From positions 2,294,001 to 2,358,000 of the forward strand of contig NZ_CP064686.1 in assembly GCF_023100905.1 (NCBI RefSeq): 64,000 nt of DNA, given 5' to 3'. Origin of the DNA: Bradyrhizobium sp. 4. Its GTDB lineage: Bacteria; Pseudomonadota; Alphaproteobacteria; Rhizobiales; Xanthobacteraceae. The notes beneath the pieces were generated by a model. It searched no databases, had not been told where the DNA came from, and saw only the letters and a list, made by a program, of their open reading frames with translations. How positions within the stretch are numbered: position 1 is the stretch's first letter; the number at the start of each line of letters is the position of its first letter. The translations under genes were made by a program, and so were the position numbers. This document shows, in pieces, positions 50,145 through 58,605 of this stretch.

Positions 50145-51481
50145 GCGCACCCATCGTTCTGGCGTTGATGACGGTCTGCTTTCTGTCCTTCGGCTATCTC
50201 GGCGTGCCAGTGCCGTTCTCGCTGATGGCCGGCGTCTTCATCGGCGCGCTCCTGTCGGACGTCTCGCTCGCCGCTATCATTCAGAAAGTCTTCGACGGCG
50301 TCGATTCCGAGGCGCTGCTGGCGATCCCCTTTTTCCTGCTGGTCGGCGAGCTCATGAGCTCGGCCAATGTGGTGGTTCGAATAGCCAACCTCTCGGTGTC
50401 CCTGGTTGGCCACATCAGAGGCGGCCTGTCGCAGGTCGTGGTGGTCTTCAGCATGTTCTTCTCGGAAATGTCGGGCTCGACCACCGCCGACGTCGCGGTG
50501 ATGAGCCGCGCGCTGGGCGGCCCGATGAAGCGCGAGGGCTACGAGCCCGCCTTCATCGCCGCCATCATCGCATCCGCCTCGACGATTGCGGCACTGGTGC
50601 CGCCGAGCATCACCGCGGTGGTCTATGGCGCGGTCGGCAACGTCTCGATCGCCGGCCTGTTCATGGCGGGCGTCGTGCCGGGCCTGATGATCGGCTTCGG
50701 CTTGATGATCTACTGCTATTTCTTCGGTCCGTCCGGCCTGCGCAAGCCGCGCGCGCCGCTGCGGCAGGTGGTGTTCGCGGCCGGCGATGCGGCGCTACCG
50801 CTGATGATCCCGGTGATCCTGTTGGGGGGCATTCTGACCGGCTGGTTCACGCCGACGGAAGCCGGCGTCGTCGCCGTGGTCTGGATTGTCGTGGTCGTGA
50901 TCCCCGCGCTCAACCGCGGGCATATCAGGAAGATTCCGTACGATTTCTGTCTTGCGGGCCTGATCTTCTCGCTGCCGCTGATCACGATCGGCGCCGCCAA
51001 TGCCTTCGGCTGGATGCTCGCCTATTTGCGCGGTGCAAGCTACATCGCCGAAGTCATCACCTCGCTCGCCGGCAACGATCCGCATCTGATCATGTTGCTG
51101 ATGGTACTGCTGTTCACGGTCGTCGGCGATTTCATCGAACCGGTACCGACCATCATCATCTTCATGCCGCTGGTCAACACGCTGACGGAAGCCGGCGACA
51201 TCAACGCCGTTCACATGGGCGTGGTGCTGATCGCCACGCTCGCCTTCGGACTGATCACGCCGCCTTATGGCCTGGTGCTGCTGATGGCGTCGAAATTCGT
51301 CGGCGTCAGTTTCGCAAAGGCGCTACGCGCCGCGTTGCCGATCTATCTGGTCTTCCTCGGGACGATCGCGTTCGCGATCTACTTCCCGAGCGTGGTGCTG
51401 TGGCTGCCGCGGCAGGTGCTCCCCGAGTCGGTCGGCTGCTTCAAGTCCCCCGCAGGGACGGGGTACATCTGTCCGCAGTGA
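50141..51481 (+). CDS. TRAP transporter large permease (DctM type)
   Basis: This 446-residue protein has about 12 helices with the DctM motifs MSGSTTADVAVMSRALGGPM, LVPPSITAVVYGAVGN and LAFGLITPPYGLVLLMASKF. It is the ion-coupled subunit of the second TRAP system. The start is GTG, overlapping the upstream stop. The last 16 residues (VGCFKSPAGTGYICPQ) are unlike the usual hydrophobic end and contain two cysteines, perhaps a late read-on. It converges with the enoyl-CoA hydratase gene after a 3-bp gap. Confidence 0.9.
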   Translation: MSAPIVLALMTVCFLSFGYLGVPVPFSLMAGVFIGALLSDVSLAAIIQKVFDGVDSEALLAIPFFLLVGELMSSANVVVRIANLSVSLVGHIRGGLSQVVVVFSMFFSEMSGSTTADVAVMSRALGGPMKREGYEPAFIAAIIASASTIAALVPPSITAVVYGAVGNVSIAGLFMAGVVPGLMIGFGLMIYCYFFGPSGLRKPRAPLRQVVFAAGDAALPLMIPVILLGGILTGWFTPTEAGVVAVVWIVVVVIPALNRGHIRKIPYDFCLAGLIFSLPLITIGAANAFGWMLAYLRGASYIAEVITSLAGNDPHLIMLLMVLLFTVVGDFIEPVPTIIIFMPLVNTLTEAGDINAVHMGVVLIATLAFGLITPPYGLVLLMASKFVGVSFAKALRAALPIYLVFLGTIAFAIYFPSVVLWLPRQVLPESVGCFKSPAGTGYICPQ

Positions 51482-51484
51482 GAA

Positions 51485-52279
51485 CTACTTGCTCTTGCTC
51501 GTGAACTTCTTCACGGCGGCGCGAAACTCCTCCGTGTTCATCGCCATGATGATCTTGTGCTCCTCGGCGTCGAGCTGCTGCTTCACCGGCGTGGTGGCGG
51601 CCTGGTAGATCAGCGATTTGGTGCCGGCAATCGCGGCCGGCGGGTTCTGCGCCAGCCGCACGGCGAGAGTTCGCGTTGCCGCCTTCAGCTCGGCGGCGGG
51701 AACGACCTTCGCAACCAGGCCCCATTCATGGGCCTGCTGCGCGGTGAAATTGTCCTCGGCGAGGAAAATCTGGAGCGCGCGGCGCGGGCCGACCGTGTTG
51801 ACGATGCCGACCGTGGATCCGCCATCCGGCGACACGCCGATCTTGGCGTAGGCAGGCGTGAATTTGGCATCCTCCGCGGCGATGCAGAGGTCGGTGACGA
51901 AGGCGAGGCCCATGCCGGCGCCGGCCGCCGAGCCGTGCACGCTGGACAGCGAGATCTTCGGCATGCGCCGGATGATCTCGATGAAGGCATGATAGTGCTT
52001 CAACAGCTCGCCGACGACAGGCGTCACCGTGCCAGCTTCGGCCGCGGCGCCGATCGTCTGCAGATCTCCGCCGGCCGAGAAGGCGCGGCCTTCGCCTTCG
52101 AGGACCACGACCCTGATATCGTCGGCGCCCTCAAGGTAGGCCGCGAGCTGTTCGAGCTTTTGTGCAATCGCCAGATTGATCGAGTTGAACGCGGCGGGCC
52201 GGTTGAGCGTGATGGTCGCGATCGGGCCATCGATTCGCAGCAAGGCGGGATCGTCGGGTCGTGAGACGGGAGCGGTCAT
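51485..52279 (-). CDS. enoyl-CoA hydratase/isomerase family protein
   Basis: The 264-residue crotonase has the oxyanion-hole segments GEGRAFSAGGDLQTIG and VHGSAAGAGMGLAFVTDLCI. The catalytic region PAYAKIGVSPDGGSTVGIVN has Asp where classical hydratases often have Glu (as in isomerases), so isomerase or another crotonase activity is possible. It starts MTAPVSRPDDPALLRI at 52279, with GGGGA upstream; the frame is open to 52363. It stands alone. Confidence 0.87.
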   Translation of the reverse strand: MTAPVSRPDDPALLRIDGPIATITLNRPAAFNSINLAIAQKLEQLAAYLEGADDIRVVVLEGEGRAFSAGGDLQTIGAAAEAGTVTPVVGELLKHYHAFIEIIRRMPKISLSSVHGSAAGAGMGLAFVTDLCIAAEDAKFTPAYAKIGVSPDGGSTVGIVNTVGPRRALQIFLAEDNFTAQQAHEWGLVAKVVPAAELKAATRTLAVRLAQNPPAAIAGTKSLIYQAATTPVKQQLDAEEHKIIMAMNTEEFRAAVKKFTSKSK

Positions 52280-52464
52280 CGGAAATCCCCGGCATGAGGT
52301 CGATGCACGAACTAAATCGCAGAAGGCGAGGGGTGACAATCCCCGCCTGGTCCTCTTGCGCAAGCGGGAACGATAGGCTCAAATGGGCAGGCCTTCGTTT
52401 AGGGACGGACACGAGCGCCGGCTCCTCCTAGGCTAGCAAGCCAAAATCAGAGAGAGGAGACGAC

Positions 52465-52506
52465 ATGGGTGACGCTCGTGTCTTGCGGAAATGGGCTGTC
52501 CAATGA
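52465..52506 (+). CDS. 13-codon leader peptide coupled to the flavoprotein gene
   Basis: ATG at 52465 opens MGDARVLRKWAVQ and stops at TGA 52504-52506, which overlaps the ATG (52503) of the next gene as ATGA. GAGAGGAGACGAC just before it is a far better ribosome-binding site than anything in front of the flavoprotein. This suggests the reductase is translated by coupling to the short leader. It could instead be the remnant of an upstream-extended start. No amino-acid run suggests attenuation. Confidence 0.5.
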   Translation: MGDARVLRKWAVQ

Positions 52507-53723
52507 CGGATGGTCCGGTGGTCGTTATCGGTGCCGGCCATGGCGGCTACCAGGTCGCGGCATCGCTGCGCCAGGCAGGATTTTCCGCGCCCATCTGCCT
52601 GGTCAATGACGAGGCGCATCTGCCCTATCAGCGGCCGCCGCTGTCCAAGGCCTACATCAAGGGTTCGTCCGGGCCGGAGAGCCTGATGTTCCGGCCGGAG
52701 AAATTCTACCAGGACCAGAGCATCGAGCTCGTGGCGGGCCGCGCGGTGTCGATCGACCGCGCGGGGCGCAAGGTGCTGCTCGCCTCGGGCAGGACGCTGC
52801 CCTATGGCCACCTCGTGCTGGCGACCGGCGCGCGCAACCGGCTACTCGATCTGCCTAATGCCAATCTCCCCGACGTGAAATATTTGCGCATCCTCGACGA
52901 GAGCGAGGCTCTGCGAGAGATCATCCCGTCGAAGACGCGGGTGGTGGTGATCGGCGCCGGCTTCATCGGCCTCGAATTCGCGTCCACCGCGCGCATCAAG
53001 GGCCTCGAGGTCGATGTGCTCGAACTCGCCCCGCGCGTGATGGCGCGCGCGGTGACGGCGGAGGTCTCGGAGTATTTTCAGGCGCGGCATCGCGAGGCCG
53101 GCATCCGCATTCACCTCGGCGTGCAGGCAACATCCATCGAGGCAGAGGGCGGCAAGGTCACCGGCGTCTCCTTGAGCGACGGAAGGCATCTGCCGGCGGA
53201 TCTCGTCGTGGTCGGCGTCGGCGTGCTGCCGAACATCGAGCTTGCGGCGGAGGCGGGGCTGCCGGTCGCGGCCGGTATCATCGTCGACGAATATCTCTCG
53301 ACGGCCGATCCCGATATCTCCGCGATCGGCGATTGCGCGCTGTTCGCAAGCCCGCGCTTCGGCGGTTCGCTGCGGGTCGAATCGGTGCAGAATGCCACTG
53401 ATCACGCGCGCTGCCTCGCGGCGCGGCTGACCGGCGACCGCAAGGCCTATGACAGCCATCCCTGGTTCTGGAGCGACCAGGGCGAGGACAAGCTCCAGAT
53501 CGCAGGCCTCACCACCGGCTACGACCGCGTCGTGCTACGCGGCGATCCCGCCAAGAAGGCGTTCTCGGCGTTCTGCTACAAGGGCGACAGCCTGCTCGGC
53601 ATCGAATCGATCAACCGTGCCGGCGACCACATGTTCGGCCGCCGCCTGTTCGGCCTGGATCGCTCGATCACGCCGGAGCAGGCCGCCGATGAAAGCTTTG
53701 ACCTGAAGGGCGCGCTGGCGTGA
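52503..53723 (+). CDS. FAD-dependent ferredoxin/rubredoxin reductase-type oxidoreductase
   Basis: The 406-residue protein has an N-terminal FAD motif (VVVIGAGHGGYQVAASLRQA), a central NAD(P)H motif (VVVIGAGFIGLEFASTARIK), and the second FAD contact PDISAIGDCALFASPRFGG. PYQRPPLSKAYIKG and the C-terminal region (FWSDQGEDKLQIAGLTTGYD) are typical of reductases serving Rieske oxygenases or P450s, such as putidaredoxin reductase. No ferredoxin or oxygenase gene is adjacent. The start at 52503 is preceded by a coupled 13-codon leader. Confidence 0.9.
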   Translation: MTDGPVVVIGAGHGGYQVAASLRQAGFSAPICLVNDEAHLPYQRPPLSKAYIKGSSGPESLMFRPEKFYQDQSIELVAGRAVSIDRAGRKVLLASGRTLPYGHLVLATGARNRLLDLPNANLPDVKYLRILDESEALREIIPSKTRVVVIGAGFIGLEFASTARIKGLEVDVLELAPRVMARAVTAEVSEYFQARHREAGIRIHLGVQATSIEAEGGKVTGVSLSDGRHLPADLVVVGVGVLPNIELAAEAGLPVAAGIIVDEYLSTADPDISAIGDCALFASPRFGGSLRVESVQNATDHARCLAARLTGDRKAYDSHPWFWSDQGEDKLQIAGLTTGYDRVVLRGDPAKKAFSAFCYKGDSLLGIESINRAGDHMFGRRLFGLDRSITPEQAADESFDLKGALA

Positions 53724-54641
53724 TCAGCCGGCGTTGAGGACGGCGGCGACTTCCCCGGCCGTCGGCATTGACGGCCCCGCGCCCATGCGCTGCACGGAGA
53801 TCGAGGCGGCGGCATTGGCGAAGGCGAGTGCCGCGCGCAAGTCGACGCGGTCGGCAAGTTGCGCCGCGAGCGCTCCCACAAAACAATCGCCTGCGCCTGT
53901 GGTGTCGACCGCCTTCACCACGCGGCCGGGCACCGAAATCTCCTCGCGTCCCGCGAGCGCCAGCACGCCGCGCTTGCCGAGGGTCACGCAGATAGTCTGG
54001 TCCTCGCGCGCCTGAAGTTTTCGTGCGACGTCGAGGATGCGCGCTGCCTCGTCACTGTCGGACAACTCCACGCCGGCGAGGAGGCCGAGCTCGGTCTCGT
54101 TCAGCACGAGGATGTCGACGAGCGCGAGCAATTCGCCCGACATGGTTTGTGCCGGGGCCGGATTGAGCAGCGTCGTGGCGCCAATGTCGCGAGCCTGCTG
54201 GAAGAACGCGGCGATCGTCGGCAGCGGGATCTCGAATTGACTGACCGCGACATCGCCTTTCGTCAGCGGGACGGTCGCGACGTCGTCGATGCCGACGAGC
54301 GCATTGCTGCCGGGAATGACGACGATGGTGTTGTCGGCGTCTGCGACCGTGATGATGGCGGTGCCGGTGTGCGCCTCGGCCGCCTCCTGGAGGTAGCCGA
54401 GATCGATGCCTTGCGCGCCGAGGAACGTCCTCAGCTCACCGCCGAACGAATCCTTGCCCAGCCGGCCGATCAGCGTGGTCCGCGCGCCAAGTCGCGACGC
54501 CGCCACCGCCTGGTTGGCGCCCTTGCCACCCGGAAAATAGAGCACCTGCTTGCCGGCGACGGTCTCGCCGACTTTCGGATGGCGATCGGCTGTCGCCACG
54601 ACATCCATGTTGATGCTGCCGGCGACGAAGACGCGCCCCAT
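53724..54641 (-). CDS. ribokinase-like PfkB-family kinase
   Basis: The 305-residue protein has the first PfkB signature YFPGGKGANQAVAASRLGA and the second, VDTTGAGDCFVGALAAQLA, with the catalytic Asp in GAGD. GSINMDVVATADRHPKVGET at the start is ribokinase-like. It phosphorylates a pentose or a related sugar with ATP. GAGG six bases before the ATG supports the start. It lies 18 bp after a second PfkB kinase gene on the same strand, probably one operon. Confidence 0.88.
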   Translation of the reverse strand: MGRVFVAGSINMDVVATADRHPKVGETVAGKQVLYFPGGKGANQAVAASRLGARTTLIGRLGKDSFGGELRTFLGAQGIDLGYLQEAAEAHTGTAIITVADADNTIVVIPGSNALVGIDDVATVPLTKGDVAVSQFEIPLPTIAAFFQQARDIGATTLLNPAPAQTMSGELLALVDILVLNETELGLLAGVELSDSDEAARILDVARKLQAREDQTICVTLGKRGVLALAGREEISVPGRVVKAVDTTGAGDCFVGALAAQLADRVDLRAALAFANAAASISVQRMGAGPSMPTAGEVAAVLNAG

Positions 54642-54659
54642 GAGATACCTCGGCGAACG

Positions 54660-55553
54660 CTAGACCCTGACCTCGAACTCGTGCCTGACTTTTGCGATGT
54701 CGACAAGCGTCGGCAGGCCGGCTTCGTTGCCAAGGCGCTGGATCTTGAAGGTCGAGGCTGCCCGGGCAAAATCGAAATGCTCGCGCCAGCTTTTGCCGGG
54801 ATGGGCAAGATAGGAATAGACATAGGCGCCGTGGAAGACGTCGCCTGCGCCGTTGGTGTCGATCACGCGCTCGCGTGGGATCGGCATCGCCGGCATCACC
54901 TGCACCGTTCCGGTCTCGTCGTACCAGAGCAGGCCCTTCTCGCCCATTGTGATGCCGCCGATCTTGCAGCCGCGGCTCTTGAGGTAATCCAGCATCTTCT
55001 CCGGCGTCAGATCCATCTGCTCGCACAGGCGCTCGGCAACGATGGCGACGTCGATGAATTCCAATAGCTCATGCGTGTTGGTGCGAAGGCCGCCACCGTC
55101 GAGCGAGGTCAAGATGCCGGCCTCGCGGCAGACTTTCGCGTAGTGGATCGCGGCATCGGGTTGATGGCCGTCGACATGCAGCGCGCGGCAGCCGCCGAGA
55201 TTGAGCATCGGGAACGGATGGATGTGGTCGTCGTCGCGGCAGCGGACGATGGCGCGCTTGCCGTCCTTTGGCATGATGAAGGAGAGCGAGGACTGGTTGA
55301 CCTTCCGCCCATGCAGCGAGATCGCATATTTCGCGCACATGTCCATGAACATGCGGCCGAGCCAGTCATTGGCCGCGGTGGCGATGAGATCGGGCACGAT
55401 GCCGAGCTTGGCGCAGCAGAACGCCGCGGTCACCGCATTGCCGCCGAAGGAAACCGCGTAGTCGGAGGCCACGTGCTTCTCGTCGCCGGTCGGCATGTGG
55501 TCGGTGATGAAGACGACGTCGATATAGGTCTGTCCGATGAAGAGAGCCTGCAT
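54660..55553 (-). CDS. PfkB-family carbohydrate kinase
   Basis: The 297-residue protein starts MQALFIGQTYIDVVFITDHM. It has the PfkB signatures VSFGGNAVTAAFCCAKLG and IDTNGAGDVFHGAYVYSYLA (catalytic Asp in NGAGD; the usual TTGAGD is replaced by TNGAGD). It is probably a sugar kinase of unknown specificity, possibly acting on a keto-sugar acid. It is upstream of the ribokinase-like gene in the same direction. The start is chosen by family alignment; a frame is open to 55706. Confidence 0.85.
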   Translation of the reverse strand: MQALFIGQTYIDVVFITDHMPTGDEKHVASDYAVSFGGNAVTAAFCCAKLGIVPDLIATAANDWLGRMFMDMCAKYAISLHGRKVNQSSLSFIMPKDGKRAIVRCRDDDHIHPFPMLNLGGCRALHVDGHQPDAAIHYAKVCREAGILTSLDGGGLRTNTHELLEFIDVAIVAERLCEQMDLTPEKMLDYLKSRGCKIGGITMGEKGLLWYDETGTVQVMPAMPIPRERVIDTNGAGDVFHGAYVYSYLAHPGKSWREHFDFARAASTFKIQRLGNEAGLPTLVDIAKVRHEFEVRV

Positions 55554-55763
55554 TGCTTGTCCGTGATGCGCTTTGTGGTCCCGGCCGGCGTGCTTACTGT
55601 AACACCGGTTCCGCCGCGGGACCGCTGAAATTATTCGCAAAACCGCCGCTCGGAGTGCTTGAGGTCGGCATGCGGCCGGAATACGACCATCACCGGGTAA
55701 TGCCAAGCCCGGACAAACGCCGTCTCTCGGTCCATGGTTCCGGGCCGGTCAACAGGGGGAAAC

Positions 55764-56612
55764 ATGATCACCGGCCTCGATCACGTCGTCGCTCTGGTCA
55801 GGGATATCGGTGCGGCCAGGGCGGCCTATCAGACACTGCTCGGGCGCGCGCCGGCCTGGCAGAATTCGGGCGAGGGCGCCGACCGTGTGCTGTTCACTCT
55901 CGCGAACATGACGATCGAATTGATGGCGCCGAACGGCTTCAGCGTGACCGCCGATCGCATGCGCGCGCTGCTTGGCGACCAGGAAGGCGTGCTCGCCAGC
56001 CTGTGCTTTCGTGTCGCGGACATGAGCAAAACGCACCGGCGGCTGGAGCGGGTGGCACTCATGCCGGATCCGGTTGCCGAGGTCGAAAGCAGCGACGCGG
56101 AGAGCGGCGCGGTCCTGCACTGGAAGCGAACGCGCGCCGCCACGGAGCTCACGCGCGGCGTGCGCATGTTCTTCCTCGAACTGGCTGATGAGCGCCCGCT
56201 TTCGAAGACGACTGATATCGGGCCGATCGATGCGCTCGACCACGTCGTGATCACCACCGAGGATTCCGATCGCGCTGCCGCGCTCTATGGCGCGCGACTC
56301 GGGCTCGATCTGGCGCTCGACCGCTCGCATCAGGATTGGGGCCAGCTGATGTTTTTCCGCTGCGGCGATCTCGTCGTCGAGGTGGTGCGCCGCCCCGTTG
56401 CGGGCGGCGATTCCCTGCATGACCGCCTCTGGGGCCTGAGCTGGCGGGTGGCCGACATCGACGCCACGCGCGCCCGCCTGATTGCCGCCGGCCTCGACGT
56501 CAGCGATGTGCGCAACGGCCGCAAGCCGGGCACGCGGGTGATGACGGTGCGGACCGGCACCTGCGGCATCCAGACGGTCCTGCTGGAGCGCTCGCCCAAG
56601 CCGGTGGATTGA
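55764..56612 (+). CDS. two-domain VOC-family protein
   Basis: The 282-residue protein has two vicinal-oxygen-chelate domains, residues 1-140 (MITGLDHVVALVRDIGAARA) and 155-280 (IDALDHVVITTEDSDRAAAL). Metal-ligand candidates include His7 and Glu in the first domain and His of DHVVI in the second. The double-domain, about 280-residue plan is seen in glyoxalase-like and dioxygenase-like members. The function is unknown. GGGGGAAAC precedes the ATG. It stands alone, divergent from the PfkB pair. Confidence 0.85.
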   Translation: MITGLDHVVALVRDIGAARAAYQTLLGRAPAWQNSGEGADRVLFTLANMTIELMAPNGFSVTADRMRALLGDQEGVLASLCFRVADMSKTHRRLERVALMPDPVAEVESSDAESGAVLHWKRTRAATELTRGVRMFFLELADERPLSKTTDIGPIDALDHVVITTEDSDRAAALYGARLGLDLALDRSHQDWGQLMFFRCGDLVVEVVRRPVAGGDSLHDRLWGLSWRVADIDATRARLIAAGLDVSDVRNGRKPGTRVMTVRTGTCGIQTVLLERSPKPVD

Positions 56613-56628
56613 GGTTCAGTCCTCCCCT

Positions 56629-56714
56629 CGTCATTGCGAGGAGTTCTTGCGACGAAGCAATCCAGCTGTCTCCGTGGTGGCAGTCTGGATTGGGTCGCTA
56701 CGCTCGCAATGACG
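56629..56714. repeat. dispersed palindromic repeat (family B, inverted copy)
   Basis: It reads CGTCATTGCGAGGAGTTCTT, then AGCAATCCAG, and ends GCTCGCAATGACG. It is the inverse of the copy at 39174-39256 and lies between genes, as that one does. Confidence 0.8.
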
Positions 56715-56778
56715 AAACTATGCGGCGGGCCGAGCGCGTGTTACACGGCATCCTGATAGCACCCAGCGAGCACCCGGT

Positions 56779-57492
56779 TTGGCGAAAGCAGCGGCAAAGC
56801 GAACTCTGAAATGGCAGCGCGATCCCGAGGGGATGCGGCTGCGCATTCTCGAAGCCGCCAAGCAGGAATTCTCGGCGCACGGGCTTGCCGGTGCGCGCGT
56901 CGACCGCATCGCGGCCAACGCCGGCGCCAACAAGCGGATGCTGTATTATCACGTCGGCAACAAGGACGAGCTTTATCTCGCGGTGCTCGAAGGCGCCTAC
57001 GACAAGATCCGCAGCGAGGAGCGCGGGCTCGATCTCGAACATCTCGACCCGCCCGAGGCGATCCGCCGCCTGATCGAGTTCACCTGGAATTACTTCCTGC
57101 GCAATCCCGAATTCCTGTCGCTGCTCCAGACCGAGAATCTCGCGCGCGCAAAGCACCTGAAGAAATCGACCAAGGTCAAGTCGATGCACTCGCCCTTCGT
57201 CGAGATGATCGGCACCGTGGTGCGGCGCGGTGTGTCCGGCGGCGACTTCAAGGTCGCGGTCGATCCTGTCCAGCTCTACATCTCGATCGCGGGACTGTGC
57301 TTCTTCTATCTGTCGAACTCGGCGACACTCAGCGTGATCTTCGGTCGCGATTTGCTGGCCAAGGACGCCAAGGACGAGCGGCTGGACCACATGGTCGGCC
57401 TCGTGCTGGCGGCGCTGACGGGACAGTCGGCCGCACTGTTAGCGATGACCAAGGCGCCGAAGTCGCGCGCCGCGGTGGCGCAGACGGCGTAG
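56779..57492 (+). CDS. TetR-family transcriptional regulator
   Basis: The 237-residue protein has an N-terminal helix-turn-helix (about 20-65: RLRILEAAKQEFSAHGLAGA, then VDRIAANAGANKRMLYYHVG) and a C-terminal ligand domain with a TetR_C_33-like helix bundle. The start is TTG at 56779; an ATG at 56833 is internal to the DNA-binding domain, so TTG is likelier. It lies 241 bp upstream of the ABC importer and catabolic operon on the same strand and may control it. Confidence 0.82.
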   Translation: MAKAAAKRTLKWQRDPEGMRLRILEAAKQEFSAHGLAGARVDRIAANAGANKRMLYYHVGNKDELYLAVLEGAYDKIRSEERGLDLEHLDPPEAIRRLIEFTWNYFLRNPEFLSLLQTENLARAKHLKKSTKVKSMHSPFVEMIGTVVRRGVSGGDFKVAVDPVQLYISIAGLCFFYLSNSATLSVIFGRDLLAKDAKDERLDHMVGLVLAALTGQSAALLAMTKAPKSRAAVAQTA

Positions 57493-57497
57493 TCCAT

Positions 57498-57628
57498 CGT
57501 CGTCCCGGCGAAGGCCGGGACCCATACCGCGTTATCTATCGATAGTGCGCGGTGGCCGTCCCCGCCAACCAGCCTTCGCCAAATTTTTCCCTGTGGGTGT
57601 TGGTCCTGGCCTTCGCCGGGACGGCACG
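57498..57628. repeat. dispersed palindromic repeat (family A, diverged copy)
   Basis: It begins CGTCGTCCCGGCGAAGGCCG and ends CTTCGCCGGGACGGC. The right arm is diverged compared with the copy at 49434-49553, and the centre contains unrelated sequence. It lies between the TetR gene and the ABC operon. Confidence 0.7.
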
Positions 57629-57733
57629 ACCTTTGCGGAACCCCCGCCCAAAACGTCGCAGGAAAACCGCTGGACAGTATTTACCCAACGGGTTAATTTC
57701 TCGCCCAACGAACAAGACGACCGGGAGTGAGAC

Positions 57734-58543
57734 GTGGCTGAGCTGAAGCCGCAGAGTGCGGTGTCCAAGATGCTGAATGCGGCCTGGATCCGGCCGTTTT
57801 TGTTCCTGGTGTTCATCGTCGTGGCCTGGGACCTCGCGATCCGGCTGTTCAAGATTCCCGCCTACCAGATTCCGTCGCCGGGCGATGTCATTGCGGTGCT
57901 GCGCACCGATTGGCCGGAACTGCTGCGCCAGTCCTGGCCGACGACTTATGCAACCGTCTGCGGCTTCGCGCTCTCGGCGCTTTTTGGTATCCCCATCGCG
58001 ATGCTGATCGCGGGCTCCAAGACAGTGGAGAGCTACGTCTATCCGCTGCTGGTGTTCTCGCAGTCCGTGCCGAAGATCGCGATCGCGCCGCTGTTCGTGG
58101 TGTGGTTCGGCTTCGGCATCATTCCGAAAGTTATCTCGGCGTTCCTGCTTGGGTTTTTCCCGGTGGTGGTCTCCGCTGTGCAAGGCTTCAAATCCGTCGA
58201 TCCGGATATGGTCGATCTCGCCCGCGCCATGCAGGGCAGCCGCTTCCAGGTGTTTTGCGCGGTGAACCTGCCGCATGCGCTGCCGGCGATCTTCTCCGGC
58301 CTCAAAGTATCGGTGACGCTCGCCGTGGTCGGCGCCGTCGTCGGCGAGTTCGTCGGCTCCAATTCCGGCATCGGCTATGTGATGCAGCGCTCGATCGGAA
58401 CCTTCGACCTGCCGACGATGTTCGCGGCCCTCGTGATCCTCGCGCTGCTCGGCGTCATCCTGTTCTGGATCGTGGACCGGATCGAGAAGCTGGTCATTCC
58501 CTGGCATGTCAGCCAGCGCGAGGACGTGATTTTCGCCTCTTAA
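57734..58543 (+). CDS. ABC transporter permease (NitT/TauT type)
   Basis: The 269-residue protein has six predicted helices and the ATPase-contact motif GSRFQVFCAVNLPHALPAIF. KIAIAPLFVVWFGFGIIPKV is typical of the SsuC/TauC/ThiX group. The start is GTG at 57734 with GGGAG six bases upstream. It opens the operon of ABC importer and catabolic genes; the binding protein follows after 62 bp. Confidence 0.9.
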   Translation: MAELKPQSAVSKMLNAAWIRPFLFLVFIVVAWDLAIRLFKIPAYQIPSPGDVIAVLRTDWPELLRQSWPTTYATVCGFALSALFGIPIAMLIAGSKTVESYVYPLLVFSQSVPKIAIAPLFVVWFGFGIIPKVISAFLLGFFPVVVSAVQGFKSVDPDMVDLARAMQGSRFQVFCAVNLPHALPAIFSGLKVSVTLAVVGAVVGEFVGSNSGIGYVMQRSIGTFDLPTMFAALVILALLGVILFWIVDRIEKLVIPWHVSQREDVIFAS

Positions 58544-58605
58544 CAATAACCAAAGCAACGAACGGCCGCCAACGGCCGACGCAACAACGACAAGGGAGAG
58601 TGACG

